The position numbers were made by a program, and so were the translations under genes. DNA of 64,000 nt, taken from the NCBI RefSeq assembly GCF_005144585.1, contig NZ_SSMQ01000066.1:1-64000 (forward strand), given 5' to 3'. The DNA is from Polyangium fumosum. Lineage in GTDB: Bacteria; Myxococcota_A; Polyangia; Polyangiales; Polyangiaceae. Of the stretch, positions 26,401-33,584 are shown piece by piece. Below the pieces are notes generated by a model. That model ran no database searches. It was not told the origin of the DNA and saw nothing but the letters and a program-made list of their open reading frames with translations. The stretch's first letter is position 1; every line of letters starts with the position of its first letter.

Positions 26401-28015
26401 TGCCCAGGTGGAGCCGGACGGCGCTGTCGAGCGGGCGCTCGCCCGGATCTGGGGCGAGGTTCTCGGGGTGCAGCATGCCGGGCTTCACGATGACTTCTTC
26501 CTCGTGGGAGGCGATTCGCTGTTAGCCATCCGGCTGGTGGCACGTGCCCGCGAGCAGGGCTTCCAGCTCTCCGTGAGGGACGTCTTCGAGCGCCCCACGA
26601 TCGCCGCGCTTGCAGCGCACATTGGGCAGCGCGCGCTGGTGGCCACGACCGAGGCGCCGACGGGCCCCGACTTCCCGCTGGCGCCCGGACAGCAGCGATT
26701 CTTCGAGCATCCGCACGAAAACCTGCACCACTGGAACCGCGCACTCCTGGTGGAGGTCGAGGAGGAACTGGACGCTGAACCGCTCCGCGAGGCGGTACGT
26801 CAGGTGGAACGGCACCACGAGGCGCTTCGATTGCGCTTCCACCGTAATGCGGATGGCATGCGCCAGAGCCCGGTCGAGACCGCCGAGCAGATCCCATTCT
26901 CCCGGAGCGATCTCTCCGCGACACCGACCGCGGAGCTCGGGAGCGCCATCGAAGCGGCGGCTGCGCGGGAGCAGACAACCCTGCACCTCGAGCACGGGCC
27001 GCTATGGAAGGTGACGCTCATGGAACTGGGCCCGAGCCATGGCCAGCGCCTGCTCGTGATCGCCCACTTTCTGGTGGCGGATGCCTTCTCGTGGACGCTG
27101 CTGCTGGAGGATCTGCATGCAGCATATCGCTGGATCCGCCGAGGTGAGCCTGTACGGCTGCCGCTGACCACAGTCCCCTTTTATGCATGGGCTGAGCAGA
27201 TCATGGCCTACAGCGAAAGCGCGCAAGCTCGGCACGAGCTCGAGTATTGGCGGGAGGAGCTCGGCGGACCGGTGGCGGCCCTGCCGCTCGATACTCCGTC
27301 TGGCGCCAACACGGAGGCTTCGCTGCGCGTCGTGTATGCGCGGCTCTTAAACGCGGACGCGCGCATCCTGGTGCACGATCTGCCCGCAACGCTACAGGTG
27401 GACGTGGAGTCCGTGCTCCTGTGGGCGCTGGCACGGGTGCTTTGCGCCTGCACGGACGGAGCGCCGGTCCTTGTCGACCTGGGGCGCCATGGCCGACAGG
27501 CCTCGTTGACGGGGCTGGAGGTATCTCGCACGATCGGTTGCTTTACGAGCGATAGCCCCTTCCGCCTGGAGCTGCCCGAGGGGGACACGTTCGAGTCCCT
27601 CCGCGCCCTGGACGCACGGCGGCAGCGCATGCCACATCGCGGCTTTGGCTACGGCTTACTTCGCTACCTCTGCCAGGACCAGGAGGTGGCGCGGGAAGCG
27701 CGCGCCCTACCTTGCGCTACCGTGAGCTTCGATTACCTCGGCGCGCAGCCCCCCGTCGCAACGGCCGGCTTCAAGCTGGCGCTCGAATCCAGCGGCCCGG
27801 ATCGCTGCCCCGTCTCACCGCGCACGCATCAGCTCCAGATCATCGTCGCTGCGCAGGCCGAGACAGGTCTGGAAATACAATGGCGCTACAGCGAGGCCCT
27901 GCATCGGCGTATTACGATAGAAAAGCTGGCCGAGCGCTACTGCACCGTGCTAGGGGATCTGGCCAGTCAATTTCGCGAGTCTTATGCCCTCGTCACAAAG
28001 GGAACACCACAATGA
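20426..28015 (+). CDS. Hybrid PKS-NRPS with degenerate epimerase-like terminus
   Basis: A protein of 2529 residues. KS (1-430) has a complete triad: C181, H317 (HGTGT) and H357 (NLGH). AT (about 540-860) has S630 in GHSLG and HAFHS at 726-730, which predicts malonyl-CoA. ACP carries S962. No KR, DH or ER is present, so the beta-keto group stays. Then C (H1151-H1152-D1156), A (D1676; pocket DVENVAAITK, with an acidic third residue suggesting a basic substrate), and PCP (S2031). The last about 470 residues are epimerase-like (FGYGLLRYL, VSFDYLGA), but the HHxxxDG motif reads H2214-F2215-LVA-D2219-A, so the second, catalytic His is missing. There is no thioesterase or reductase domain. An unreduced beta-ketoacyl-aminoacyl thioester suits Dieckmann closure to a tetramic acid (inference). 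Confidence 0.94.
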   Translation: MTDQHNDFATEGVAIIGLSLHFPGARSAEQFWENLHKGVESISVWKEEELLRAGVDAQMLRDPNYVPAAGMIDGVASFDAEFFDCTPREAELMDPQHRHFLECAWEALEDAGCDPSRYPGRIGVFAGAGTSGYLLNIQAAYGLPPEQILQLSMGSFSDYLTTRLSYKLDLRGPSMAVQTACSTSLVAVHLACLHLLAGQCEVALAGGVTLRAAEAGGYLYQEGGIFSPDGHCRPFDARARGTVEGNGVGVVVLKRLVDALADGDPIRAVIRGTAINNDGAQKAGFTAPSVQGQSEVIALAQAMAEVDPETITYIEAHGTGTPLGDPIEVAAICQAFQRRTQSKGFCALGSVKGNLGHLDAAAGVAGLIKTVLALQHRQLPPTLHLEFPNPNIDFERSPLRLQTALTEWRTPGFPRRAGVSSFGIGGTNAHVVLEEAPPLPREPALPARPWLLVLSARSTSALERMSHRLAEYMHHHELDLAGVSHTLMAGRRLFPHRRALVCQDLTEAVAALEGAAPHRVYTAVQESTRREVVFLFPGQGAQRVNMARGLYEQEPVFRQQVDRCAELLRLHLDGMDLRATVFPEPARREQAEAELLQTRLAQPALFTIEVALADLLERWGVRPAAMIGHSLGEYVAAYRAGVFSLEDALRMVAMRGALMQRLPTGGMLSVQLPAHELEPLLGPQLSLAAVNGLSLSVAAGPHEALDQLREQLAACGVHSTLLRTSHAFHSWMVEPALAPFAAELRRLRLRPPTVPFISNLSGTWIRPEDATDPHYWTRHLRETVRFGDGLRQLFQQPDRVLLEVGPGNALSTLALRHPERPSTQPVVSLMYLRHSSTTDLHVATEALGRLWAEGVPVDPVGYHGGAPPRRVSLPTYPFERRRYWIDPPRGPRIAPPAAARPEPEDHASGPRDPSGRARPPLEVPYVAPRTAIERRVADIWRECFGYAEIGVDDDLFALGGDSLLATQLLARLRETMAPALSMRELFDTPTIAGIARRISTNSEPAAPNAEPEESPRGQDTHPLSFTQQRLWVIEQLLPMTAAHHLSQCVLLRGPLNSDALSRALEEVARRHEVLRTTFHIVEGEPVQHVTAPSQVSFRRLDLRDRPEREVLAREHAFEESLAPFDLERGPLFRALLIVLSATEHLLMLTMHHLVADGWSMGVLLNELTTHYMALLQTGRAAALPALPLQYGDYARRQRAWLKGPVLEAQLAWWRQQLAGLRPLDLLTDRPRPATQSLHGAMHTFAFSEEQTHEVEAFSRSQGLTPFMTFLSAFSVLLGRYARQKDVTVGTPVAGRNRTELEGIIGMFVNTLVLPVDLSGRPTGSELLRRVREITLGAQAHQDVPFEKLVAALEPQRDLSRTPLFQVMFSLEAGTLERTRVGDLELERVPLAGRTAQFDLTLVLTRHARGYSGAFEYCADLFEPATVAALARRFTQTTMALIREPDVPVDELPLIAADERPLLLEGCRGISMPTPASPLPALLAARAEQHLASMAIEHGARTLRYGELWSQVHQLAQRLRGLGVTREVVVSLCLERSPEFVVAALATLATGGCYLPLDPAYPDARLELLLEDANASVLITHTVLSKRFATQRLRTVHIDAAEEVVAEALANEPAPPRLEQPLAEQAAYIIYTSGSTGTPKGVVVPHGALLNHAQAMVMHYGLGPSDRVLQFASFAFDVAIEELYPSLLAGATVVLWPDRLSAPIPEFVRFLARERITVANLPAPYWHAWVEALVRDPACAPPPSLRLVIAGSQAVSATKLAAWRELAPDVRWMNAYGPTEATITATLHEPPAGPREPQANVPIGRPIANVELYVLDDQLRLVPPGIAGEIFLGGEGLARGYRRRPDATAAAFLPHPFSRTPGARLYRTGDRGRYRHDGQVEFLGRMDRQVKVRGFRVELAEVEVALGQLAGVAEAAVLYREGPGGDGRLEAFVEPVASEPLTEQVLRERVRMYLPSHLVPAVLNVLEQMPRTPGGKPDRQALLSLPPREQEPNAQVEPDGAVERALARIWGEVLGVQHAGLHDDFFLVGGDSLLAIRLVARAREQGFQLSVRDVFERPTIAALAAHIGQRALVATTEAPTGPDFPLAPGQQRFFEHPHENLHHWNRALLVEVEEELDAEPLREAVRQVERHHEALRLRFHRNADGMRQSPVETAEQIPFSRSDLSATPTAELGSAIEAAAAREQTTLHLEHGPLWKVTLMELGPSHGQRLLVIAHFLVADAFSWTLLLEDLHAAYRWIRRGEPVRLPLTTVPFYAWAEQIMAYSESAQARHELEYWREELGGPVAALPLDTPSGANTEASLRVVYARLLNADARILVHDLPATLQVDVESVLLWALARVLCACTDGAPVLVDLGRHGRQASLTGLEVSRTIGCFTSDSPFRLELPEGDTFESLRALDARRQRMPHRGFGYGLLRYLCQDQEVAREARALPCATVSFDYLGAQPPVATAGFKLALESSGPDRCPVSPRTHQLQIIVAAQAETGLEIQWRYSEALHRRITIEKLAERYCTVLGDLASQFRESYALVTKGTPQ

Positions 28016-28920
28016 AAATTGAACTCATCGAAGACGATGCGGCCCTTCATGATTGGGTCGACGTTGTGAACACTGCGGACGTGTGGGGAATACCCTCGTT
28101 CGAGGACGCACGTTATCTGCGCGGCCTCGACGCAGCTCGACGGGATTATGTGTTGCGGCTGGATGGTCAGGCGGTGGGTGCCGCCTTCGTCCGGCCTCCT
28201 GGCGGCGGAAGTCAGGAGCCGTGCGGGGTGGCGAGCATCTGGGTGCGGCCCGGGCACCGGCGCCGAGGCGTAGGCTCGGCCATGCACCGCGAGCTTTCCG
28301 AGCACGCGCGCCGGCTCGGGTTACACGAGCTCGAGATCGAGGCCCAAGAGAGTCTAGCGGATGCCTGCGCTTACTTGGAGCGGCGCGGCTACAAGGAAGT
28401 GGGACGCCACGCCGAGCTGGTACTGGAGCTTGATTCCGTAGCCATGCCGGAGATCCGGCCGCCCGCCGGCATCACCATCGTCACCCGGGCGGAGCGGCCC
28501 GACCTGTTACCCGACATGTACCGAGTGGCGCTGGAAGCCATTCCCGACATGCCGGTGGATGATGCGGATGAAGTGGGCTCCTTCGAGGAATGGCTCGCCA
28601 CGGACATGGACAGGCCTATCCACACGCATGACCTGACGTTCATCGCTTTACATGGCGAGGAGGCGGTGGGTTACGCTGTGCTACAACGTGGCCGAGATGG
28701 GGTGGCGTTCCACAGCCTCACGGGCGTGCGGCGTGCATGGCGCGGGCGGGGCATTGCCAGCGCGCTCAAGCGTGCACAAGTGGCAGGCGCGAAGCAAGCT
28801 GGCTTCCGGCGTCTGGTGACGGAGAACATCGTTGGGAACGCCCCGATCCGGCACCTCAACGAGTTGATGGGCTATAAGCCCTACGCGGGCGCCATCATCT
28901 TCCGCGGTCCGCTCCTGTAA
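28012..28920 (+). CDS. Tandem GNAT-domain acetyltransferase
   Basis: A 302-residue protein with two GNAT domains. The first has the acetyl-CoA loop in VRPGHRRRGVGSAMHREL (about residues 80-100). The second has VRRAWRGRGIASALKRAQ followed by ENIVGNAPIRHLNELMGYK. The architecture resembles mycothiol-synthase-like and self-resistance acetyltransferases. The ATG overlaps the PKS-NRPS stop (ATGA), so it is the last gene of the core operon. Plausible jobs are acetylating the final amino group, making a building block, or protecting the producer. The sequence does not decide between them. Confidence 0.88.
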   Translation: MKIELIEDDAALHDWVDVVNTADVWGIPSFEDARYLRGLDAARRDYVLRLDGQAVGAAFVRPPGGGSQEPCGVASIWVRPGHRRRGVGSAMHRELSEHARRLGLHELEIEAQESLADACAYLERRGYKEVGRHAELVLELDSVAMPEIRPPAGITIVTRAERPDLLPDMYRVALEAIPDMPVDDADEVGSFEEWLATDMDRPIHTHDLTFIALHGEEAVGYAVLQRGRDGVAFHSLTGVRRAWRGRGIASALKRAQVAGAKQAGFRRLVTENIVGNAPIRHLNELMGYKPYAGAIIFRGPLL

Positions 28921-28927
28921 TCTCGAA

Positions 28928-29857
28928 TCACTCCGTCGGCATGGAGGCGGCGTCCTCCGACTCTCCGCCGCTCGCGATACGCAGGCCCACGTGGCGCCGC
29001 GCTTGCAAATAGCCCACCCGGGCCGCCGCCCACGCGGCCCGCGCAGACCACCACCAGTAGTTGAGCGTAATCGACATCTCCAGTGCGCGCACGTGGTGCC
29101 ACCAACTGCACGGCACGAAGATGACATCTCCTGGATCCAGATCGCCCTGCAGCGGCCGGGCCTGGCGGAAGCTCGGGTAGCGGCCATAATCCGGCCGCTC
29201 CACGTCCACCGGACTGAAGAGGACCACGGGCAGCTCTGCGGAGTTGGCGTACAGCGCGGCGGCGTCCCCGGGCGCAAAAAGCGTCCACCGCTTGCGCCCG
29301 TACACCTGTACGTTGAAGTTCTCGTGCCGATCATAATGGACGGTCGACACGGTGCCGGCGGGCCCCAGCCAGAAGCCGGGCCGCAGGCACAGCCACCGCC
29401 GCAGTTGTGCCGGATAATGGTTCGGCACGCCAAGCTGCTCGTGCAGGGGCTCAATGTCCGCGTTGAGCTCCTGGGCGTCCTCGAAAATGTTGGCATAGGT
29501 GATGTAGCAGCTACCCGGCGCTTCCAGCCCAGCCTCCATGTGCTCGATGACGGCACGCAATGACTCGCGGCTGTAATAGCGGTTGCGCAGAAACGCCATG
29601 GGGTCTGTCGTTGCGACGCCGCTGCGCCAGCGCTCGACCACGATAGACCGGTCCCCGTAGCGCTCCTTGAAGAACGTCGGCGACCAGCGGCGGCAGGCCG
29701 GCCACGACCGAGTCATGCCCGAAATGATGAAGGGCCGCTCCCTCCCTTCCGGGCGTGCGAGCCGCGCAGCCGCTTCGCTGGCCGATAGTCGCTCGAGTGG
29801 CTGGGCTGGCGGAGGCTCGTGTGAAAAGCCCGCGTCAGAAGCGAAGAGAGAGTTCAT
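28928..29857 (-). CDS. JmjC/cupin_8-type oxygenase
   Basis: A protein of about 309 residues of the cupin_8/JmjC group (FIH/JMJD5-like). It has RPFIISGMTRSWPA near the N terminus, the iron-binding HYDRHENFNVQVYG, and the distal His in DVIFVPCSWWHHV. The start at 29855-29857 is favoured by AAGGA five bases upstream; an ATG two codons earlier is possible. It overlaps the 3' end of the upstream 468-residue gene by 23 bases and converges on the GNAT gene with a seven-base gap. Substrate unknown. In this locus, hydroxylation of a carrier-bound residue or of the finished lipopeptide is the likeliest role (inference). Confidence 0.85.
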   Translation of the reverse strand: MNSLFASDAGFSHEPPPAQPLERLSASEAAARLARPEGRERPFIISGMTRSWPACRRWSPTFFKERYGDRSIVVERWRSGVATTDPMAFLRNRYYSRESLRAVIEHMEAGLEAPGSCYITYANIFEDAQELNADIEPLHEQLGVPNHYPAQLRRWLCLRPGFWLGPAGTVSTVHYDRHENFNVQVYGRKRWTLFAPGDAAALYANSAELPVVLFSPVDVERPDYGRYPSFRQARPLQGDLDPGDVIFVPCSWWHHVRALEMSITLNYWWWSARAAWAAARVGYLQARRHVGLRIASGGESEDAASMPTE

Positions 29858-31241
29858 GACCATCCTTACGAAGCAGCGTTTCCTGCGAGGTTACCTCGAT
29901 CTGCAAGCCGAACAGCTCGGCGGCTAGGTCGCGTAGCTTGGGGCCGAAGATCTTCGGCACGTCCACGCCCACGAGCTGCAGCGGCGTCGGCGTGTGGCCG
30001 AGGGCGAGGTCGATGCGGTGCTGCATCGTCTCGAAGAGCCACAGCGAAGCGCGCTCGAGGGCGAAATAGTCCGCGAGCGCATCGGCAAAAGCGCGAAGCG
30101 TAGGCGAATCTTGACGGAAGCGGCCGAGAAAAGCGACCAGCGCCTCCGCGTGCCCGGGCGGGGGAACGGCCAGCGACTCTGCGCGTGCATACGCCCAGGC
30201 GAACCCCTCGGCGCCCATGCTCAAGCGCTCCTCCTCGAGCTCGTCACGGAATTGCCTGAGCCCCTCCAGCACGCGCTGTCTCGCTTGAGAACCCGCGTAG
30301 GCCACCTCGCGCGCCAGGGAGCTGGTCTGCATGGTACGCTGATCGAAGTCTATCGCCGCCTGTGCCAGCGCGCCCATATCCTGCCACCCAGGCGCATCCA
30401 CCAGCCGCGCCAGGTCGTACGATTGCAGTGTCGAGCGCAGGCCGAAATCGTACTTGTGGATGTCCATCGCCATCAGCAGGTTGAAATATTCCAACGCGCC
30501 GGGCTCGAGCAGCCGAGCCATGAGCGCGGTGTCGTAATCACTCGTGCAATGACCATAGAGGATGATGCGAAACGTTTCCTCGACCATGGCAGGCGTCCCG
30601 GCGCACACGCTGTGACGGCCGATGAAGAGATCGTTCCCCTCGGAGAAGGCGAAGAGGGTCGCCGGATCCAGGGGAGAAACGCTGTCGTACACGCCGGCGG
30701 CGAACGCCATGAGCGCCTGGTTGTCCGCCACTCGATTGAGGCCGAGCATGATCTTGTAGATGACCGCCGCCATGGCCGGGATCTCGCCGTCCGCCAATGG
30801 ATGGTGGGCGCGCCGCAGCAGGTAAGCCGGCAGCATCAATCCGAGGCGGCTCACCTTCCACACGTCCGTGAGGCTCAGCGGAGCCTCGGCTCGCCCGCGC
30901 TCGCGGTGCTTCACGTAAAGTTCGCGCAGCAGGGCCATTCCTCCCGCCACCTCGCTCCAGTGCTGGGTGACCTGCCGCAACGCCGAGACATTCATGGGCA
31001 GTGGATGCCTGTTTCGCGACCCTGCGTAGGGGCAGGTCCGCATCTCCATGGGCACCCCCTCCAGATACCTGCGTGGAGCGGTGCCCTCGCCGAGCGGACG
31101 GGCCTCGTCGTCGCGATAACGCACGAGGGTGCCCAAGTAGGACGTCCAAAAATATTCCGGCGCCTCCCGCACGGCCGGTCCATACTCCAGGCCGAAGGGG
31201 GCCTCGTCCAGATCCGTCAAATCCTGCACGGGTTCGCTCAC
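29835..31241 (-). CDS. Unrecognised 468-residue protein between two oxygenases
   Basis: A protein of 468 residues that I cannot place. It looks soluble and mostly helical. Notable stretches are a Cys/Arg/His-rich segment near residue 70 (MRTCPYAGSRNRHPLPMN), then YGHCTSDYDTALMARLLEPG and AMDIHKYDFGLRSTLQ in the middle. These scattered His, Glu and Asp residues would be compatible with a metal- or heme-type helical enzyme, but no signature is firm. Its start overlaps the upstream hydroxylase stop by four bases (ATGA), and its end overlaps the downstream JmjC gene. The three are therefore one tightly coupled operon, and a shared substrate or pathway step is likely. A GTG/ATG ambiguity at the start does not change this. 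Confidence 0.7.
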   Translation of the reverse strand: MSEPVQDLTDLDEAPFGLEYGPAVREAPEYFWTSYLGTLVRYRDDEARPLGEGTAPRRYLEGVPMEMRTCPYAGSRNRHPLPMNVSALRQVTQHWSEVAGGMALLRELYVKHRERGRAEAPLSLTDVWKVSRLGLMLPAYLLRRAHHPLADGEIPAMAAVIYKIMLGLNRVADNQALMAFAAGVYDSVSPLDPATLFAFSEGNDLFIGRHSVCAGTPAMVEETFRIILYGHCTSDYDTALMARLLEPGALEYFNLLMAMDIHKYDFGLRSTLQSYDLARLVDAPGWQDMGALAQAAIDFDQRTMQTSSLAREVAYAGSQARQRVLEGLRQFRDELEEERLSMGAEGFAWAYARAESLAVPPPGHAEALVAFLGRFRQDSPTLRAFADALADYFALERASLWLFETMQHRIDLALGHTPTPLQLVGVDVPKIFGPKLRDLAAELFGLQIEVTSQETLLRKDGHELSLRF

Positions 31242-32101
31242 GCCCCACCCCCTGCCGCGCTGCTCGAGCTACCGATCGAGTCCACTGCCCACGTGGGCAG
31301 GAAGCCTTGCATTACGTGCTCCCCGACGATCGGGGCGAGCGTCGCAATCACCTCACGCTCCACGGCTGTGAGCAGCGGATGCCAGAGATCCACAATCAAG
31401 CACACCCGCGGCTGGTCGCTACGGTTCCATACCTCATGCTGAAACGTATCGTCAAACACAACACAGTGACCTTCTTCCCACACGCGCGTCTCACCACCGA
31501 CGCGGATAGCACAATCTGGCGGGATGATCAGGCCCAGGTGGCAGGTGAGCTTGAAGTTGGCCGAGTCGTGATGAGGAGGTACGCTCACGCCGGGAGCGAT
31601 CACCGAAAAGAGGAATGCGCCGCCCGGGCTCATGTACGGCTCCAGCTCATCCAGCAGCGCGGCGGATTGGGGGCTGCGCACGCAGCTCTCCGCGATTCGC
31701 TCGCCGCCCTTCGCTTGCAGGTAGAACGTGCCCCAGTCCTGCGCCCGGAGGTGCGCGAAGCGGTCGGGATGCTCGTCCAGATAGGGCCGCAAATCCTCTG
31801 GAGTGACGACCTTCAGATACTCCTCGCGCAAGCGGGGCGCCGCCCGCTCCAGCTTCTCCACGGCCTCACGCAACGTTACGTGCTCCAAGGGATCCACGTA
31901 GGGCGTGCGCGTGAGCCCCGGGAAGAAAAAAAGATTGGGACGTTGGTAGGTCGGCAGCTCCGGGAGCGGCGCTCCGCCGAAGTTGATGCGGAGGCATTCC
32001 TCGAGACGGGCAAGCTCCGAAGGGGGGTAGCGATGCCGGAACCCCTCCATCAACTGCGACACGGCGTCCAAGGCTCGGGCCGACGTAGAGTGCAAGCTCA
32101 T
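31238..32101 (-). CDS. Second aspartyl/asparaginyl beta-hydroxylase-like oxygenase
   Basis: A 287-residue paralogue of the protein at 5261-6145. Shared elements are PNLFFFPGLTRTPY, the iron motif SVPPHHDSANFKLTCHLGL, and CVVFDDTFQHEVWNRSDQPRV with the distal His and the 2-oxoglutarate-binding Arg. Both copies head a minus-strand operon that also contains a JmjC protein, so an ancestral hydroxylase-JmjC cassette was probably duplicated. The HHDDSN of the first copy is HHDSAN here. It presumably hydroxylates a different residue. The divergent neighbour is the MATE exporter. Confidence 0.87.
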   Translation of the reverse strand: MSLHSTSARALDAVSQLMEGFRHRYPPSELARLEECLRINFGGAPLPELPTYQRPNLFFFPGLTRTPYVDPLEHVTLREAVEKLERAAPRLREEYLKVVTPEDLRPYLDEHPDRFAHLRAQDWGTFYLQAKGGERIAESCVRSPQSAALLDELEPYMSPGGAFLFSVIAPGVSVPPHHDSANFKLTCHLGLIIPPDCAIRVGGETRVWEEGHCVVFDDTFQHEVWNRSDQPRVCLIVDLWHPLLTAVEREVIATLAPIVGEHVMQGFLPTWAVDSIGSSSSAAGGGA

Positions 32102-32168
32102 TTCGTTCTAACCATCTTTGTGAGATAACAGGTGGTGCTGGTGTACATCAGTTCCGTCTGACAGGTCA
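32102..32168. promoter_or_regulatory. Divergent promoter region, hydroxylase operon / MATE exporter
   Basis: A 67-base gap between divergent genes. It contains TGGTGTACATCA (32139-32150), an imperfect palindrome whose GGTGTA half matches the perfect inverted repeats at 35941 and 38261. The short length means both promoters overlap and could be controlled by one regulator. I do not see confident -35/-10 pairs. Confidence 0.35.
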
Positions 32169-33566
32169 ATGTCCATTCCTCCTTACGCTCCGCGTCCCAT
32201 CTTGTCGTCCCCGAACAGGCTGTGGACAGAAGTGCGCGAGACGGCCGCACTGGCCATGCCGCTCGCTGGGTTTCAGCTCGGGTACATGTTGATGGGCATC
32301 GTCGACTTTGTGATGGTCGGCCGGTTGGGTGCCCTCGCCATGGCCGGCGTGGGTGTCGGCAGTGCCGTGTGGACGGCGTTCCAGGTGATCGGCGTGGGGC
32401 TCTTGCTCGGGCTCGATCCGCTGTTCGCCCAGGCCATTGGCGCGCGGCGCCACGCGCGGGCCCGGGCAGTGTTGCGCCAGGGACTGGTGCTGGCCGCGCT
32501 CGCCTCGATACCCCTGGCACTGGCAGCGTTGTCCCTCCCGCGCCTGTTTGCCCTCGCGAACGTGGAGCCCGAGGTGGCCTCGGTCGCTACGAGCTACGTG
32601 CATGTGCGCCTGTGGGGGCTGCTGCCCACGCTGATGACGGTGGCCGTGCGTAGCTACCTGCAGGCCACGCAGCAGGTGCGGACGCTGGTTGTGGCTATGG
32701 TGATCGCAAACATCGTCAATGCCGTGGCCAACGCCTTGCTCGTATTCGGCGACGGCTCGCTGCACGCGCTGGGCCTGCCTGGGCTGGGCCTGCCTGCGCT
32801 CGGCGTGGAGGGTTCGGCCCTAGCCACAGTGATATCCACGGTGGTGGCTCTCGCCATCCTCCTCTGGCGGGCGACGAGAGGACGCCAGCCGGATGAGGTG
32901 GAGGAGTCGGCACCGCTCTCGTTGATGCTAACTGCCCTGCGGGTAGGCGTGCCCGTCGCGCTGCAGCTCCTCGCCGAGGTCGGTGCCTTCAGCGCAGTGA
33001 CGACGCTGGCGGGAAGCCTGGGCAGCGTACCGGCGGCCGCGCATAGCCTCGCCAACACGGTGATGTCCTTCCTGTTCAGCATAGCATTGGGTGTGGGCAG
33101 CGCCACGACGGTACGCGTGGGCTATGCCGTGGGCCGCGAGGACGCCGAGGGCGTGCGAATGGCGTGGTTGGCAGGGCTACTCGTGGGCTGTGGCACCATG
33201 GTGTTCGGTGGACTCTTGCTCTTCGTGGCCCCGACCGGGATCGCGCGTCTGCTCACGGACGACGAAACGGTCGTGGCCGCCGCGCCGGCCCTGCTGCGCA
33301 TTGCGGCGCTCTATCAAGTATGCGACGGCGCCCAGGTCGTCTCCTCCGCGGCCCTGCGAGGCGCGGGCGATACCTGGGTGACCGTTTATGCGTACATCCT
33401 CGGTTATTATGCGCTAGGCCTACCCCTCGGCGTGGTGCTGGGCCTGGTTTCCCAGCTTGGGGTCGTGGGCCTGTGGTGGGGTCTGGCTCTCGGTGTGACC
33501 ACGGCGGCCATGGTGCTCCTTCTGCGCTTTCGTATCGTCTCGTCGCGGCCCATCATCCGCGTTTGA
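32169..33566 (+). CDS. MATE family efflux transporter
   Basis: A 465-residue integral membrane protein with about twelve hydrophobic segments arranged as two similar halves, as expected for MATE/NorM exporters. Recognisable parts include AGFQLGYMLMGIVDFVMVGRLG in TM1 (split across the family motif) and LRGAGDTWVTVYAYILGYY in the second half. Cation-coupled export of cationic or amphipathic small molecules is the family role. Its position inside the biosynthetic locus, divergent from the oxygenase operon, suggests export of, and self-protection against, the lipopeptide product. Confidence 0.92.
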   Translation: MSIPPYAPRPILSSPNRLWTEVRETAALAMPLAGFQLGYMLMGIVDFVMVGRLGALAMAGVGVGSAVWTAFQVIGVGLLLGLDPLFAQAIGARRHARARAVLRQGLVLAALASIPLALAALSLPRLFALANVEPEVASVATSYVHVRLWGLLPTLMTVAVRSYLQATQQVRTLVVAMVIANIVNAVANALLVFGDGSLHALGLPGLGLPALGVEGSALATVISTVVALAILLWRATRGRQPDEVEESAPLSLMLTALRVGVPVALQLLAEVGAFSAVTTLAGSLGSVPAAAHSLANTVMSFLFSIALGVGSATTVRVGYAVGREDAEGVRMAWLAGLLVGCGTMVFGGLLLFVAPTGIARLLTDDETVVAAAPALLRIAALYQVCDGAQVVSSAALRGAGDTWVTVYAYILGYYALGLPLGVVLGLVSQLGVVGLWWGLALGVTTAAMVLLLRFRIVSSRPIIRV

Positions 33567-33584
33567 GCGGCTTCAGGGCGAAGC

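Noticed and set aside
27712..28011. An upstream start extending the GNAT protein by 100 residues
   Set aside because: The extension overlaps the PKS-NRPS coding region and is Arg-rich shadow sequence. The ATG at 28012 overlaps the stop as ATGA.
20426..28015. A hidden KR, DH or ER domain between AT and ACP
   Set aside because: The stretch between the AT (ending about residue 860) and ACP Ser962 is about 60 linker residues plus the ACP; no NADPH-binding or dehydratase motif fits.
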